Made by a program: the position numbers and the translations under genes. Shown here one piece after another: positions 12,395-23,454 of a stretch of 60,000 bases of DNA; position 1 is the stretch's first letter, and each line of letters begins with the position of its first letter. The DNA is taken from the NCBI RefSeq assembly GCF_963678635.1, contig NC_087071.1, positions 45,683,095 through 45,743,094 on the forward strand, given 5' to 3'. The notes below the pieces were generated by a model. It ran no database searches and was not told the DNA's origin. It saw only the letters and a list, made by a program, of their open reading frames with translations. This DNA is from Symsagittifera roscoffensis. Taxonomy: Eukaryota > Xenacoelomorpha > Acoela > Convolutidae.

Positions 12395-15300
12395 ATTCCA
12401 TCATTAAGTACTTACCTTTTCGGGTAACAAAAATGAGACTTTTTTTTAGTTTGTTCATATGTTCCGACAAAGTGGTTGGAGGTTTTGTATCCTCGACTCG
12501 TCGACCTCAAACTTACAGATTAGTCAGGAACTTGTCTGTATTTAGACATTGGTTCATCCCCAGTATCTTCTAGCGTTCTTTTGTTGAGTCCTTTGCTGCT
12601 AAATTTAAATTTGTCGCTTTTACTATCATATCCGCAATACGTCTTGCTGCACAGGCACAACATTTCAGTACAGCAAAACTCTTTTTAGATAGACCGGGCT
12701 CTCGTTTGTCATGCTTTTAACGGACAGCGCAGCATGTACGTGGGAAGAAATTTTTCTTTGTATAGGCGAAAAAACATCTTTGCAGTCATTTTGACGGATT
12801 TGTAGCCAAGCTTTGTTCTCAGAAAAAAAACAATCCTCCAAGTTCTCTTCGGCTAATGCTAGATACAGAGAGTCTGTGTTGATCTCCAGTTACTCGAACT
12901 TATTATCATCGGAATTTTTGAGGATGAAGTTGTACTATAGCTCCAAAATTCTAAGTTTGGACTGTTGAAGAAAGAAAAAACCTACAATAATTGGTTCTCT
13001 ATGTTCGATTGTTGACAGTTCTACTTCATATAAATCTTTTTTCACAACATTCAACTGCAATTTTTTTTTTCATTATTGCTCTGTGTGCCCTCTCATCGCC
13101 GATTTTTTTATTTATCGTGTGTCTAGATCTGTCCATTATTTGGTAACCCTAAGAACTGCTACCGAGAGGCTTCATGGTCTCAACAACAACTCCAGAGTGT
13201 GGATTCTCGTCTCTTTCGCGTCGATCATCAACAACAGAATGAATATAGTTGTTGAAACATTTCCTACGTGTGTACTCAACGAACCGATAAACTTTCGTAC
13301 AGTGAAGTCCAAGACTTAGATAGAAGTTGAGGAGGGGTGCTATGATTGTGCAATTTTGTAGTTTATAATTGGAAATCAACATTCGTTGTGGGTTTTTCAG
13401 CAAATCATTTTTTCGGCATAGTTTTTCAAGTATTCTCCAATATCGTTACGCAGACGTTCTTATTTTTGAACATGGGAGGAAAAACTGAAAATGCGAGCTT
13501 CAACTCATCGGGAACTATTAAATTGCCTTACACATAATCAAAAAGACAGCCGTTCTTTATTTTATCAAGTAAAGGATCAGTAGACAGAGGCCTTCTATAT
13601 GGAAAATTTGCCTTCACTTGATTCTTAACTGATGACTTTGTTTTGAAATGCTCCCACCACTCACACTCCCATATATCCTGAATATTGCAACTTTTTTTAA
13701 TTTACTTTCGTCTCATTTCATCTAATTCTTGCTTTTTATTTCCCCATTTCAATATCTTGTTCTGACAACAAAGAACGGGTTTCTTGGCTTGAACAGAAGT
13801 GATATTAGCAACCCATAGCTACATACAATGTTTTACAGTGATCGCAGTAGTCACCAACATGGAAACAGTCAATTTTCTCCTACTTTTCGAATGTGTAAAA
13901 ACTCTCAATTGTACACTCTGGTCTCAATTCTTGATAGAAGGACATAGTCATGCTCTCGCAATTTCTTGTTCTGTTAGTTCTAGATTTGAGCCAATTAGTT
14001 TTAGAATCACACTCTCATATTGTGTATATCCGGTCAGAAAATCTTGGCAGAGAATGGATATAATTTGCTAGAGTCAATTCTAACTATTGTCTTGCAATAA
14101 TTTGACGAAATACGAAACATATTTGATCGATAATACTTTTTTTCGTCTGAAAAACTATTGATGGACCACCAGTCACGTCTTCTCTATTTTTCTCAGAAAA
14201 ATCAGTATCACCTTCAAAAACGGGTAGAATTTGTGCTTTGTCGACTTGTATTAGCAGATTTTTGCAAGATTTGGAAGTGTACATCCTAGTTTCGACATAT
14301 CAATTTCCTTATCATGGTAATTGCATAGCTTAAAGAAAAGGAACACTATTTTTGTTGTTATACCATCGTAAGAAGTCTTTGAAAGTAATCATGCTGTCTT
14401 GTTCCCAGATGCTTTTCAAATAATAGTAATTTTCGAAACCTGTTGGTGGAACTGATTGAATATATAACTTTTTCAGCGCAGCTTGTTGGTCAAGACTGGA
14501 CTGTCAAACCATTCCTACGGGAAGAAACCTTTAGTTTCACTTGTTTATAGGCTTTCAGAAACGAATCCAATGTTGTTGCTCTTCCAAGAATTTTCATTAT
14601 GTCGACAAACTGTACGTATCACAAATTAGTTATGGAGTCAAAATAGATTTGATAAAGTTCAGATCGTATCTGCCGCTATTGAAGCCAAACACCGGTAATG
14701 TAATAACATAGCGCTCTAAAGGTTGTTTCAAAGTTTCAAATGGATCAGCTGTTTTTTGAACTCTTCAGAAATGCGTCGACATGTCATCTTCCTCGCCATC
14801 CTGAACACGTTCATCTTCACAATCGAAAACTTCTATTTGATATCTTTTTGACTCGATTGTTGACAAGGTTTTCGATGTCTTGAAACTTGGTTCTCATTTG
14901 TAAGTTGCTTTTTTTTTAGCCAGAAGATCCAAGCTGGAAGACAAAATCAAAATCAAAAGATCCAACAAAATCATTTATTAGGAGTTCTGGATCTTTCTGC
15001 TAGAGAACGTTGGATCAACTTGAAGATTTGAAGATATTGAGACAGAAACAGGGACAAAATTTCCAACCCAAGTAGTTGTTTCGGTTGCTTTCAATTCTTA
15101 TCCGGGAACACAATTGGATTCGAAGTCAAACACTGCTACATTACTAAATAGTTTCTGTTCTTCAGTGTAGGGAAAGTTGAATACATCCAGTTTCCCGAAT
15201 ATTGTTTCCAAAAGTGTGTAGGCGTTTTTGAGATAAATATGTCACACTCTAATTTTACATATTAGAAGAAGTCTGTTGAAGTTGTCTGATCTGTTGGAGA

Positions 15301-16460
15301 AAAAGTCTCAGCTAGGCCGTCGGAAACACCTGAAGAAAGAATCAATATCATTAGTATGAATGATATGGTTGTTGAGCCTTAACATTTTAACGGTTTTTCC
15401 AAATTTTCCAATACTTTGCCTGGCTAATTCTCCAACGTATTCTCCTTCCTGAATGTCAAAACCATAGATGACTATGTTGCGATCAACTGTTTCCTCGACA
15501 AGAGGTAAATCATCATTGGCAACTCCGCGAAGTTTCTTCGATTCGTAAGCAGATTTTGATTTAAACTCTGTTAACAGCTGAGATGTATGAGCATCAAGGT
15601 TACTATGACCATCAAAAAAGATTGTTAACGCACGGAAAATGCAAAGATGATATTTGTATGGTTGTTTATCTTTGTCCGATGAAAGACAGTTTACTTGAGT
15701 ATGTCGTACTAAAGGTTCAGGCAAGACAGAGTCTGGACATCCCATTGGGATGTTTTTTTGTATTGAAGCAAAAGTAGTAACATTTTTGAACCTCCATTTT
15801 GTGCTCTGACGTTCTTGAATGCATTGCTCCACTACATCAAACTTTTCATTTTTTCCCTCGATTGTCATCAAATCCGCGTTCGTACATAGTAAATGCAATT
15901 TATCGAACAAAGTATTGTTTTTGTATGCGTAGTATTACCCGTTTTCCCGCGTTTTGTCATTACGTAGAACAAATTCCAGAGAGATGTTGATTTTTGCAGC
16001 GGAACTCAGTTTATTGCAAACTTCGTCAAGTTTCTTGTTGATATTTTTGGTATCTAATTTTGACATTTGAAATTTAAACACCTTATGTCTCCCATTCTCT
16101 ATCTCAGTATCCACAAGGAAGTGCTGAGAACCACTCAACTCCTCCTTCAATTTTTCACCATCTTCCACTTCTTCCTCCACAATCTTGTTCAAATCCATTA
16201 CAGTGTCACTGGGTTTCCGTTGTTTTGCTAAATGTTCCCTCTCCGATTTTTTTGGAGAGAGTAGTAAATTGAGAACTCTCGTTCTCAAAAAGGACAAACC
16301 GTTGACTGCCTCGAACTTTGAGGTGAATGCTTTTGGCCATATGATAGTGTATTTTTTGTTGATTGTAAGTAAAACACTTACATTCAGAACAAGAAATAAC
16401 TCCTATAGCACATCTTTTTTGATGTCTAGCTGCTTGCTGGCGAACATACAGAAATTCCAC
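12395..16460 (-). pseudogene. polB: Maverick/Polinton-type protein-primed B-family DNA polymerase, decayed
   Basis: Read 5' to 3' on the minus strand, fragments in shifting frames give the full order of this polymerase. First comes a C2H2-like finger (C-x2-C-x12-H-x5-H, about 16390-16330), then the upstream domain (16297-15308). The exonuclease motif reading VFDFES is near 15115 and the YD of the second exonuclease motif near 14670. Palm motif A (IDSSKLYP) is at 14046-14081, then a Cys-rich knuckle near 13830, motif B (KPLGSSS then a stop where Tyr is usual, about 13150), and motif C (EINTDSLY, 12843-12886). Lesions seen: an in-frame TAA near 15935, a TGA near 15308, the TAG in motif B, several frameshifts, and Asn for the first Asp of the usual DTD in motif C. 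The length of about 4 kb fits the family. The gene is transcribed away from the CRE array at 16.7 kb and opposite to the capsid gene. It cannot make an active enzyme. Confidence 0.92.
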
Positions 16461-16689
16461 AGTCTTCAGGTTTGATTTTCTTTTTTTGGTTAAGGGCAGG
16501 CAGTATCAAAAAAATTTTGAGAGTTCAGAAGTGTTCCAAAATTAAAAATTTAAAGTACCAATTGAAAAAAATCTTTCTTTTTGTTTCGCGAAGTAACAAA
16601 TTGAAAAATCTGAAGTTAAATTTAATTAACGTTTTCTGATTGGCAAACAAAAATAAAATTTAACCTGATGAAATAAGCATATTTATACT

Positions 16690-16875
16690 ACCAATGACGT
16701 CATCGCCTACTCAATTTTCCTTTTATGGTAATGATGTCATTCTATAAATAGAAAAGACGTCACCACCCACGCAATTTTTTTTATGGTAATGACGTCATTT
16801 TGAAACAAAATGGACGTCACCACCCACGCAATTTTCCTTTTATGGCTATGACGTCATCGCCTACGTCATTCCTTC
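16690..16875. promoter_or_regulatory. Tandem CRE-type (TGACGTCA) site array with TATA-like motif
   Basis: Perfect TGACGTCA palindromes occur at 16695, 16790 and 16849. A TGATGTCA variant is at 16732, and GACGTCAC or ACGTCA part-sites are near 16756, 16813 and 16862. They sit in a tandem unit of 57-60 bp that also contains CACCACCCACGCAATTTT and TTTTATGG. CTATAAATAG lies at 16742. The array is in the gap between the divergent polymerase and capsid genes. TGACGTCA is the binding palindrome of CREB/ATF-family bZIP factors in animals; use by the host factor here is an inference. Confidence 0.75.
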
Positions 16876-16970
16876 GAAAGTTCTAGAATTTTCCAGAAAA
16901 ATTTTCAACGCATCAGAACTAAACCATTTCTAGATATAACTTTGGATCAAAAATTAATCATTTTTGAAGA

Positions 16971-17470
16971 ATGTCAATTAAAAAACATTTGAACTCTCCG
17001 AGTTACCAGAAAAAGGAGAATTATCCATGTGATTCCCCTATTGATGAAATGGATGTAGATTCTTACTCTTTGCATAATTTTTTTGCGCAATGATTTTGTC
17101 CAAAAGAGTTCTCTGACTAAGTAAAGGTCTCTTTAGGGAAACTTCCCCAATCAAAGAGTTTACTTTGGATCCACATAATGCGTATCAAAGCTATAAATTT
17201 ACTGTTGAGTTACACCTGACTAGAAAAATTTTTATTAATTCAGCAAATTTGAAGTTAATAAAAAAATTGTATGATAATATTTCAAAGCCTCTTTTTATTC
17301 CTTATCCAACTCCCAAATTTGTGAAAACCCATCAGCAATGTTCTTTATTCCTCCCTTTCTTTAAAGATTTTTAAAGTTCAAAACCCTGCTCGATTCATTT
17401 TGGAGTCAGATTTTCAGAGATTTGCTTTGAAAAAAAATTCATCAACTTTGAATTATCCTCTCAAATCTGC
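16971..17470 (+). pseudogene. Degraded reading frame downstream of the CRE array, unrecognised
   Basis: A plausible start at 16971 opens about 39 codons (beginning MSIKKHLNSPSYQKK, with an acidic IDEMDVDSY segment) before a TGA. Protein-like stretches continue in other frames, notably 17165-17374. It is the first plus-strand frame after the control region, mirroring the polymerase on the minus strand. The family was not recognised, and the interruptions suggest decay. Confidence 0.35.
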
Positions 17471-17639
17471 ATCAAAATAAAAGAAATTGACTATCCACTC
17501 AAAAATTAGCAATTTCTCATCGAATAACGTGATGCGAACACTTGCAGAGATGCTAATTTTAAAAATTTTTATTCTTTTGTTTCTCATATTGGCAATATTT
17601 CTGATTTTTACAGCAAACAACTTTTGGTCATTTCTTTTT

Positions 17640-17840
17640 GCAATTAAATGTTGTGTAACTTTTATCTGATTGGACACGACAACATGAGAAAAAAATAACT
17701 ATTTCTAAAATGGAGCTTTTTTTCCGATTGGAGACTACTTTTCTATAAAAATTCAATAAAAAGGAAACTGAAATTTGATTGGAGACGACAACAATCCAAA
17801 TAAGAAAAATCCTTTCTCATTGGTGAAACCCAAAAAGTCG
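17640..17840 (+). promoter_or_regulatory. Spaced ATTGG (CCAAT-box) repeats before the capsid gene
   Basis: CTGATTGGACACGACAA, CCGATTGGAGACTAC, TTGATTGGAGACGACAA and TCATTGGTGAAA recur every 40-65 bp. Similar runs lie at 20680-20880, 47260-47960 and within the arms. Inverted CCAAT boxes bind NF-Y in animals; a promoter role is inferred from position only. Confidence 0.5.
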
Positions 17841-18047
17841 AAATGAAGATAACCCTCTCTATTCACTAAAAATTATTTTAGTTTCAACTTACCCACCGTC
17901 AACTACCTCCTCTTTCAGTTCTAAATACTTTACTTCAACCTAATTTCATTCAACTACCTCCCTCTCAATTGTAAATCTTGTTTTTTACTCTGAATCTTTT
18001 ACTTATTCAACTTTCCTTGCAAAATATTGCTCAAAATGATCTTTTGT

Positions 18048-18290
18048 CTCAACCATTCGACGATTTTCTCTTTTCTTGGGAAGAGGGATCTGTGGAGACA
18101 ACCCAAAAATCATCGAAAAGGATGAGAGATTCTCTGAGCCCAAAAAATGATGGAGCATGTTGGAATGAACTACCCAGAAACTCCATCTGTGGCTCAACCA
18201 TTCGACGATTTTCTCTTTTCTTGGGAAGAGGGATCTGTGGAGACAACCCAAAAACCATCGAAAAGGATGAGAGATTTTCTGAGCCAAGCA
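18048..18290 (+). repeat. 95-bp direct duplication, period 145
   Basis: The run starting CTCAACCATTCGACGATTTT at 18048 recurs at 18193 and extends about 95 bp with very few changes. A third, more diverged version is at about 21064-21170. The two copies fall in different frames of the 204-codon frame 17978-18592, so that frame is not a natural protein along its whole length. Confidence 0.85.
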
Positions 18291-18295
18291 CTCCA

Positions 18296-19251
18296 ATCAG
18301 CGGTTGTGAATTTTTTTTAAACAATACAATGGTTTATAACGCTAATGGGTTATATCCTCATAAGGCACAAACATCGAACGAAGTCAACTCTTCAGCAGTG
18401 AGTAATAACGAAAAACTTTCTTGTCATGAATACAGTTTTGAAGTACTTCCGGATGGATTTGATATGCATCCGTTCACTGATAGAGCAAACTCCTTAGGAA
18501 GAAAGATAACTTTCTCACTCTATGGAAGGCTTGCCATTGATTTGTTTACATGCGGAAAATTGTTGCTACCAATTAACAAAGTTCGAATTTAACTACCTCG
18601 AGCTCGACCTGATTTTTTCATGCTATCGGATAATCCAAATGTCAACCTGAATGTTTTTGAATGTTCGCTGTTTACTAGAAAAATTTTAGTTGCTGAACCT
18701 AATCATCAAAACTTGCAATGGAATCTGGAAAGAGAGCCTGCTCAATACAAGCACGAGACTTAGCACGAACTTTTATCAAACCATCTCGTCAAAACCAGTT
18801 CATTCAAGAAATTATATTCAATAAAGCTCCAATAAGAAGAATAGCTGTTGCAATAAATACAAACTCAGCTGTTGCAGGATCTTTTCATGAAAAGCCTTTC
18901 AGCTATCAGCGTTTTCATTTATTCGGGGAGGAAGAGCAATTGTTTCATTAGATACAACTTCTCCATGTCGTTCTTATGTTACAACAATGAAAGCAATATA
19001 GTTTAACGAAGATTTCCTAGTTCTTCCTAAGGAACATTTTTAAAATTACTATCTTTTTGTTTTTGAATTGACTTCACTACAGGATTTCAGCTGTACGGTT
19101 GCATTGTCCAGAACTTAGTGGAGAAAACTGGAGATTAAAAATATTTTTCCAGTTTTCCTTGGAGCAAGTAACGGTAGTGATAGTCCTAGGAGATAGATTA
19201 TCAAATGTTATAATTGACAAAATTGGAACAGTCGCTAAAAAGTTTTTTTGA
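18296..19251 (+). pseudogene. Maverick/Polinton capsid-like protein (F54H12.2-type family), decayed
   Basis: Three frames in succession carry recognisable blocks of the virion structural protein found in Maverick elements and known in nematodes from F54H12.2. They are NNTMVYNANGLYPHKA near 18325, a DLFTCGKLLLP block near 18540, RPDFFMLSDNPNVNL near 18610, EPNHQNLQWNLEREP near 18695, RRIAVAINTNSAVAGSF near 18840, and the C-terminal FFQFSLEQVTVV to the TGA at 19249. Lesions: a TAA at about 18590, a TAG near 18760, and frameshifts near 18760 and 18920. The N-terminal third is missing or shortened compared with the copy at 57.9-58.4 kb. The product would be a capsid subunit, probably the major one; that assignment is from family knowledge, not from folding evidence here. 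Confidence 0.75.
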
Positions 19252-20085
19252 ATTTTTAGGTTTCAAAAAAAATGTTGTATTTTATAGGGTTTTTCATTGT
19301 TGTTGTTTCTGAACTATCTATGTTGTTTTTCCTCATACCTATGTCTCCAGAAAATGCAGATAATGAATGCTGTCTAATCAAAAACCCAAGAAATTTTTTC
19401 AACCTAGACTGCAGACCAGTGATCAATAACCTCTGTCCAGTTCACAAGTTTTGTGTATAGGACTTTGTTGATTCAATACCTAAATGCGCGTAAGTCAATA
19501 ATTTTAGTTTTTTCACCCTAAATTACAATATCAAACTATGTTTGTCTTTTTTTCAATGTAAATCAGCTAACAATTGCAAAGATGGATATTTTTTCACTTC
19601 TGAAAATTATTGAAAAAATTTCCGAGTTGAGATTCAAGTACATGGGATCTTACCGCTCTGATAAACTACCTCAACTAACTTCATGCTCTTTGCAATATTA
19701 ACTCAGCAAAGATAGAGGGGATCACTGGATCATGATAGCTCGATTGGACAAAACTAACTAATTTTCTGATTATTTGGGTCAAAAATAACAGTTTACTCCT
19801 TTCTAACACAAAGGTATTGGCAAATTGTTTCTCGAAAGCTACAAAAAACTGGTAATTATGGTAGGTTTTACGCACTTTATTCAGCATTTCCTCTTTCTAA
19901 ATTCTACCAGACAAACTTGAATAATATTCATGATAAGCATGTTTTGATTTTTATTAGTAATTTTAAGTAAACGTGTAGTTTTATTTTTTAAAAGTCTAAA
20001 TTATGGCAGTAAATTTTTTGTGCGCTGCAGTGATTTATATGTTTTCTTTGTAATTTAATTTTTTTCTCAAGAAATTCACTTTTTT
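19252..20085. other. No gene recognised after the capsid pseudogene
   Basis: A 62-codon plus-strand frame at 19272-19460 starts with a hydrophobic segment and has several Cys residues, but it has no recognised relative. The rest is AT-rich with short frames. Confidence 0.35.
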
Positions 20086-20089
20086 CGAA

Positions 20090-20560
20090 GTTCCAGTAGG
20101 TTTCAGAATAGATTCAGGCAGATAGAAAGTAAGAGTATCTAATAAATTGTTATTCGATTGAATTATAACAAATCCTATTGAGTTTTGAAGATTTTAAAAA
20201 AAAAATCTCAATTTGTTCAAACTGTTACCATTGACTTACCATGTAGCAAAACACTAGTTAAATTGACCAGTAATTTTTAACAGTTAGATAACGCGCGCCG
20301 AGATTTATGCGAAACATTTCCATACAAAGTCCAAAAACATAAATCGTTCTTCTTACCATTATCTTACCATCACAGAAACGATTAAACCTTACCATTGGTA
20401 TTCTCTATCCTAAAATATTGTAGACTCTATACCCAATGTTAACACATAGCTGGTAGACCGGATGATCTATTCCCAATCTTAAAACATGAGGGCCAACCAC
20501 CTCCCCCCACTCTCCCTCACACATATACTACTAACTTACCCAACAATACTCCATGTTCTT
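20090..20560. repeat. Diverged arm fragment, right-arm orientation
   Basis: CCAGTAGGTTTCAGAATAG is the inverse of the remnant near 12220. Further on, AACAGTTAGATAACGCGCGCCGAG, then TTACCATTATCTTACCAT and TAGACTCTATACCCAATGTTA follow the right arm around 48930-49085. With 8890-12245 in opposite orientation this brackets the polymerase-capsid unit. Confidence 0.6.
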
Positions 20561-20599
20561 TTTCAAATGAAGAAATTTTACCTGTTATAATTTTTTCCT

Positions 20600-21045
20600 T
20601 TTGTTACTTCTATTAATATTTTTTACAGCAAGCAACCTATGGTCAATCATTTTTGCAGTTTTCTTCGTATAAGTTTTATCTAATTGGAAGAATTGGTTCC
20701 ATGAAAGATTTCTTTGATGGGATACGACAATCTAAGATAAAGGAACACATTTTCGGAAACTATTGGATAACAAATTGTAATAAAAATTTTCTCAGAGGAA
20801 GATAAATTCTGATTTGATAAGACTACCGCCCATATACGAAAATCCTTTCCGATTGGCTTAGCTGGAGTTTTTCTTGCCCAATTGAATCTCTCAATCTAAG
20901 TGTGGAACATGATTAAAGCCATGAGGGCAGACTTCAATGAACATCGCCAGATGCAGTTTCCTATCATCGCGAATCAGCGTGGAACAATGTGAATGATGTC
21001 GCAGATTGCAGAACATTATGGAATGCATTATCTCAAGGTTCCTAT
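20600..21045. other. ATTGG-rich segment and possible capsid-region remnant
   Basis: 20670-20880 repeats the spaced ATTGG pattern and near-copies of GGATACGACAA and CCGATTGG seen at 17640-17840. From 20905 a plus-strand stretch beginning IKAMRADFNEHRQMQF leads into the duplicated segment at 21064. Stops interrupt it, and it is not assigned to a family. Confidence 0.35.
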
Positions 21046-21063
21046 CTCATCAGATATGTGACT

Positions 21064-21175
21064 CAACCTGAGAACTAATTCTTTTATTCCTTAGGAAAAT
21101 GGGGGGATCTGTGGAGTTCCCAATTAAAATCGAAGAGGATGAGAGATTCACTGAACCAAGGACTAAAATAGCTAA
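21064..21175 (+). repeat. Third, diverged copy of the 95-bp segment of 18.05 kb
   Basis: GGGGGATCTGTGGAG, then AAAATCGAAGAGGATGAGAG and GAACCAAGG follow the same order as in 18048-18143 and 18193-18288. The preceding ATTGG block is also repeated, so an approximately 0.5-kb control-plus-leader region appears twice in this element. Confidence 0.6.
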
Positions 21176-21239
21176 TTTTTTTGTAAATATTTCGGTCGCT
21201 GTCTTGTGATTTGTAGTGTTTTTCATCTAATTATTTTTT

Positions 21240-22010
21240 TTATGAAACAGGAACAAACAGATAATGTAAGAGGTTATAGAAAACACAATTAAAACAAATT
21301 CGGACACGGGTTACTTTGAATTTGTAATTTGGAATACATTTCTTCGGAAAATAGGCGCAAACTAGATAAAGTTTTAAACCAGTTTTAACATCTTGTAAAA
21401 AATTTCACGACATTTCATATTTACATGAAAACAAATCTGATCATTTTTTGCACACTTGATGCTAAAAGCATCACTTTTTTGCATCTCTTTTTTTGCACAA
21501 ATTTTTTTACCACATATTTTAAAAAAGTTAACAAAAATTTCGCACTGAGAAAAAATAAATGAAATTTTTGCTTTGTTAAAAAAAAGTTATAACAAACCCT
21601 TATTGTGTTGCTAAAAATTAAAAACTTTGATTTCCTTTTTAAAAGACTTGATCATCAAGAAACCAATTTTTGCATGACTGATGATCCGAAACATCAGAAA
21701 GGCAATAATATAGTAAGATAAAAATTTCACTTTACAAGAAAAATTCTTTATTGTTTGGCACTCCATCTCGCTTAAAAATCAAAAATATATTTGCACCTTG
21801 TAAAAAACGAATGAGTGTTTTGCATGATTGTTGAAAAAACCAAATCAAAAACTGCATCTTTCAAAAACTTTTGAAATGATTTTTGCACAAGTCTAAAAAA
21901 AAACTTTAAAATGTTCAAAGCGTTTAATATGAACAAGAATTTTTTTCTAATAAAAAATTGACACACTCCTAATTACAGAACTAAACAATTTTTACTCAAC
22001 AATCTTCAAC
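21240..22010. repeat. Mosaic block R6 with R7 fragment
   Basis: The block begins GAAACAGGAACAAACAGATAATG and runs through a TTTTGCACACTTGATGC segment to TTGACACACTCCTAATTACAG. It recurs at 31800-32465 and, shortened, at 29490-29700. Near 21655-21760 it includes the R7 motif CTGATGATCCGAAACATCAG, a small fold-back. No coding role was seen. Confidence 0.7.
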
Positions 22011-22020
22011 AAATCAGAAG

Positions 22021-22510
22021 ATGAGTTTTGAATGTTTCGAATCCTCTCTAAAAAAGCTAAGCCGAGCGTCCGGGCAGACGAAAGCTTTTGAACAGAGCTT
22101 AGATGGTTTCATGCTTTTTTTGTGCAACATGTTTGTAATATACTCAAAAATTGAACCAAGAAAGTTCCAAAGAGCAGTGAAGTTTGTAACGGAGAAGTTG
22201 ACGCCATTAACTTCCAGAATGTACACATTAACATCAAGAGTTTTTTATGAAATCCATGCACATTAAATTGTAGAACCTGCTGAATTCTGGAAATATCCAT
22301 TGAAAAGTCATCTAAAAGGAATTCCACTACAGATTCTAAGATGATGAGATTGATGAAATGATTTGTCAATTTTAGATGTTTCGCTATTTTTGTTCATTTG
22401 AAAATTTGAAAATTTTCTACAATTCAGTTGATTTGAACTCGAGCAGTAACAAGAAAAAAAACTAAAAAAAGGAACTTTTACCCAAAATTGGAAGCCAATA
22501 AAAAGAGAGC
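22021..22510 (+). repeat. Repeat block R1, with 81-codon open frame
   Basis: The ATG frame 22021-22266 encodes 81 residues (starts MSFECFESSLKKLSRASG, ends near SRVFYEIHAH). The family is unrecognised. Compared with 32492-32737 I count about 14 base differences, about 8 changing the residue, with no indel and both frames open. The block continues past the stop into non-coding sequence ending near GGAAGCCAATAA. The frame may be an exon of an unclassified mobile element. Confidence 0.5.
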
Positions 22511-23190
22511 AAATGAATTACTGCATTCAGTTTCAAGTTGGTGCCGAATCTGTTAAGATCTTCAACCATAAAAAAGTTTTCCCAGTTACGTGAGCAAATT
22601 TTTATAGATCTGTCGGAATAAATAAAGTTCAGATTAGTGTAGAAGAATCAGAGAATTGAAAAAAATTAGCTGTGTCTTGGACACGTTCGAGAAAACCGGC
22701 TACTCAAACAGCTTTCAACTGCTGATAGGTGAACATTTACTACAAGTGACCGTTTTTGAGGATCGTAACCGTTGTTGAAATTGAGATCTACAGAGATTCA
22801 AAGAAGCGTTCCAATCCCTTAAGAATTCTCCCGCATAATTGGTTGGCGAAAAATTGAAACTTTTCCTGATAGAAGGGACAAGAAAGGAACAAAATTGATT
22901 CAACAGGATAAACTATGTTCGATGAGAAGAAAACTTGTTGTGCCACTTGAGGAGGAACGTTACAACAAACTCGAAAAATAGCTCAAAATTTGTTTCAAAT
23001 AGAAACTTTGTTATTCAGTTACACATTTAATGAAGTTTCCTTATTGTTTTCAAAATGATTTTTAACTTGAATTGAAAATTTCTTTTTTTTTCATCAATCA
23101 TGTTTTTCAACAATTCAAGTTGATAAATTGAGTTTTGTAGTTGAAGAATTTTTTTGAGTAAAGCTGAGCCTAGCATTTGAGGCAATGCTT
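22511..23190. other. No gene recognised
   Basis: AT-rich sequence between blocks R1 and R4, with frames of 62 codons or fewer. No copy elsewhere in the window was noticed. Confidence 0.4.
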
Positions 23191-23194
23191 CGAC

Positions 23195-23440
23195 TAGAGC
23201 TCAGATAGTTTCTCTTACACTTTTTTCGAACGAGTCGTTTTCTTGCAAGTTTTGGTGTTTTTTTCTTATTTTCTCCATTTCTTGTTGTGTTAAATTGCTC
23301 GGGTAAGCGGAATAACTTTTTACTCACTCGATGCAACAATGCTTGAGTAATATCTGTATTCGAACAGAGTAAAAAAATTGTCAACTTCTTGATAAATATG
23401 TTGATTTATCTAATCTCTGAAAATTTTGATTGCGAGAGGT
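23195..23440 (-). repeat. Repeat block R4
   Basis: The block starts AGAGCTCAGATAGTTTCTC and contains CGAACGAGTCGTTTTC and ATTGCTCGGGTAAGCGGAATAA. Further copies lie at 26635-26850, 27776-27990, 40415-40660 and 43265-43505. On the minus strand it gives a short Lys/Arg-rich frame of up to 89 codons (23115-23384), not recognised. Confidence 0.75.
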
Positions 23441-23454
23441 TCCTATTGATACTA

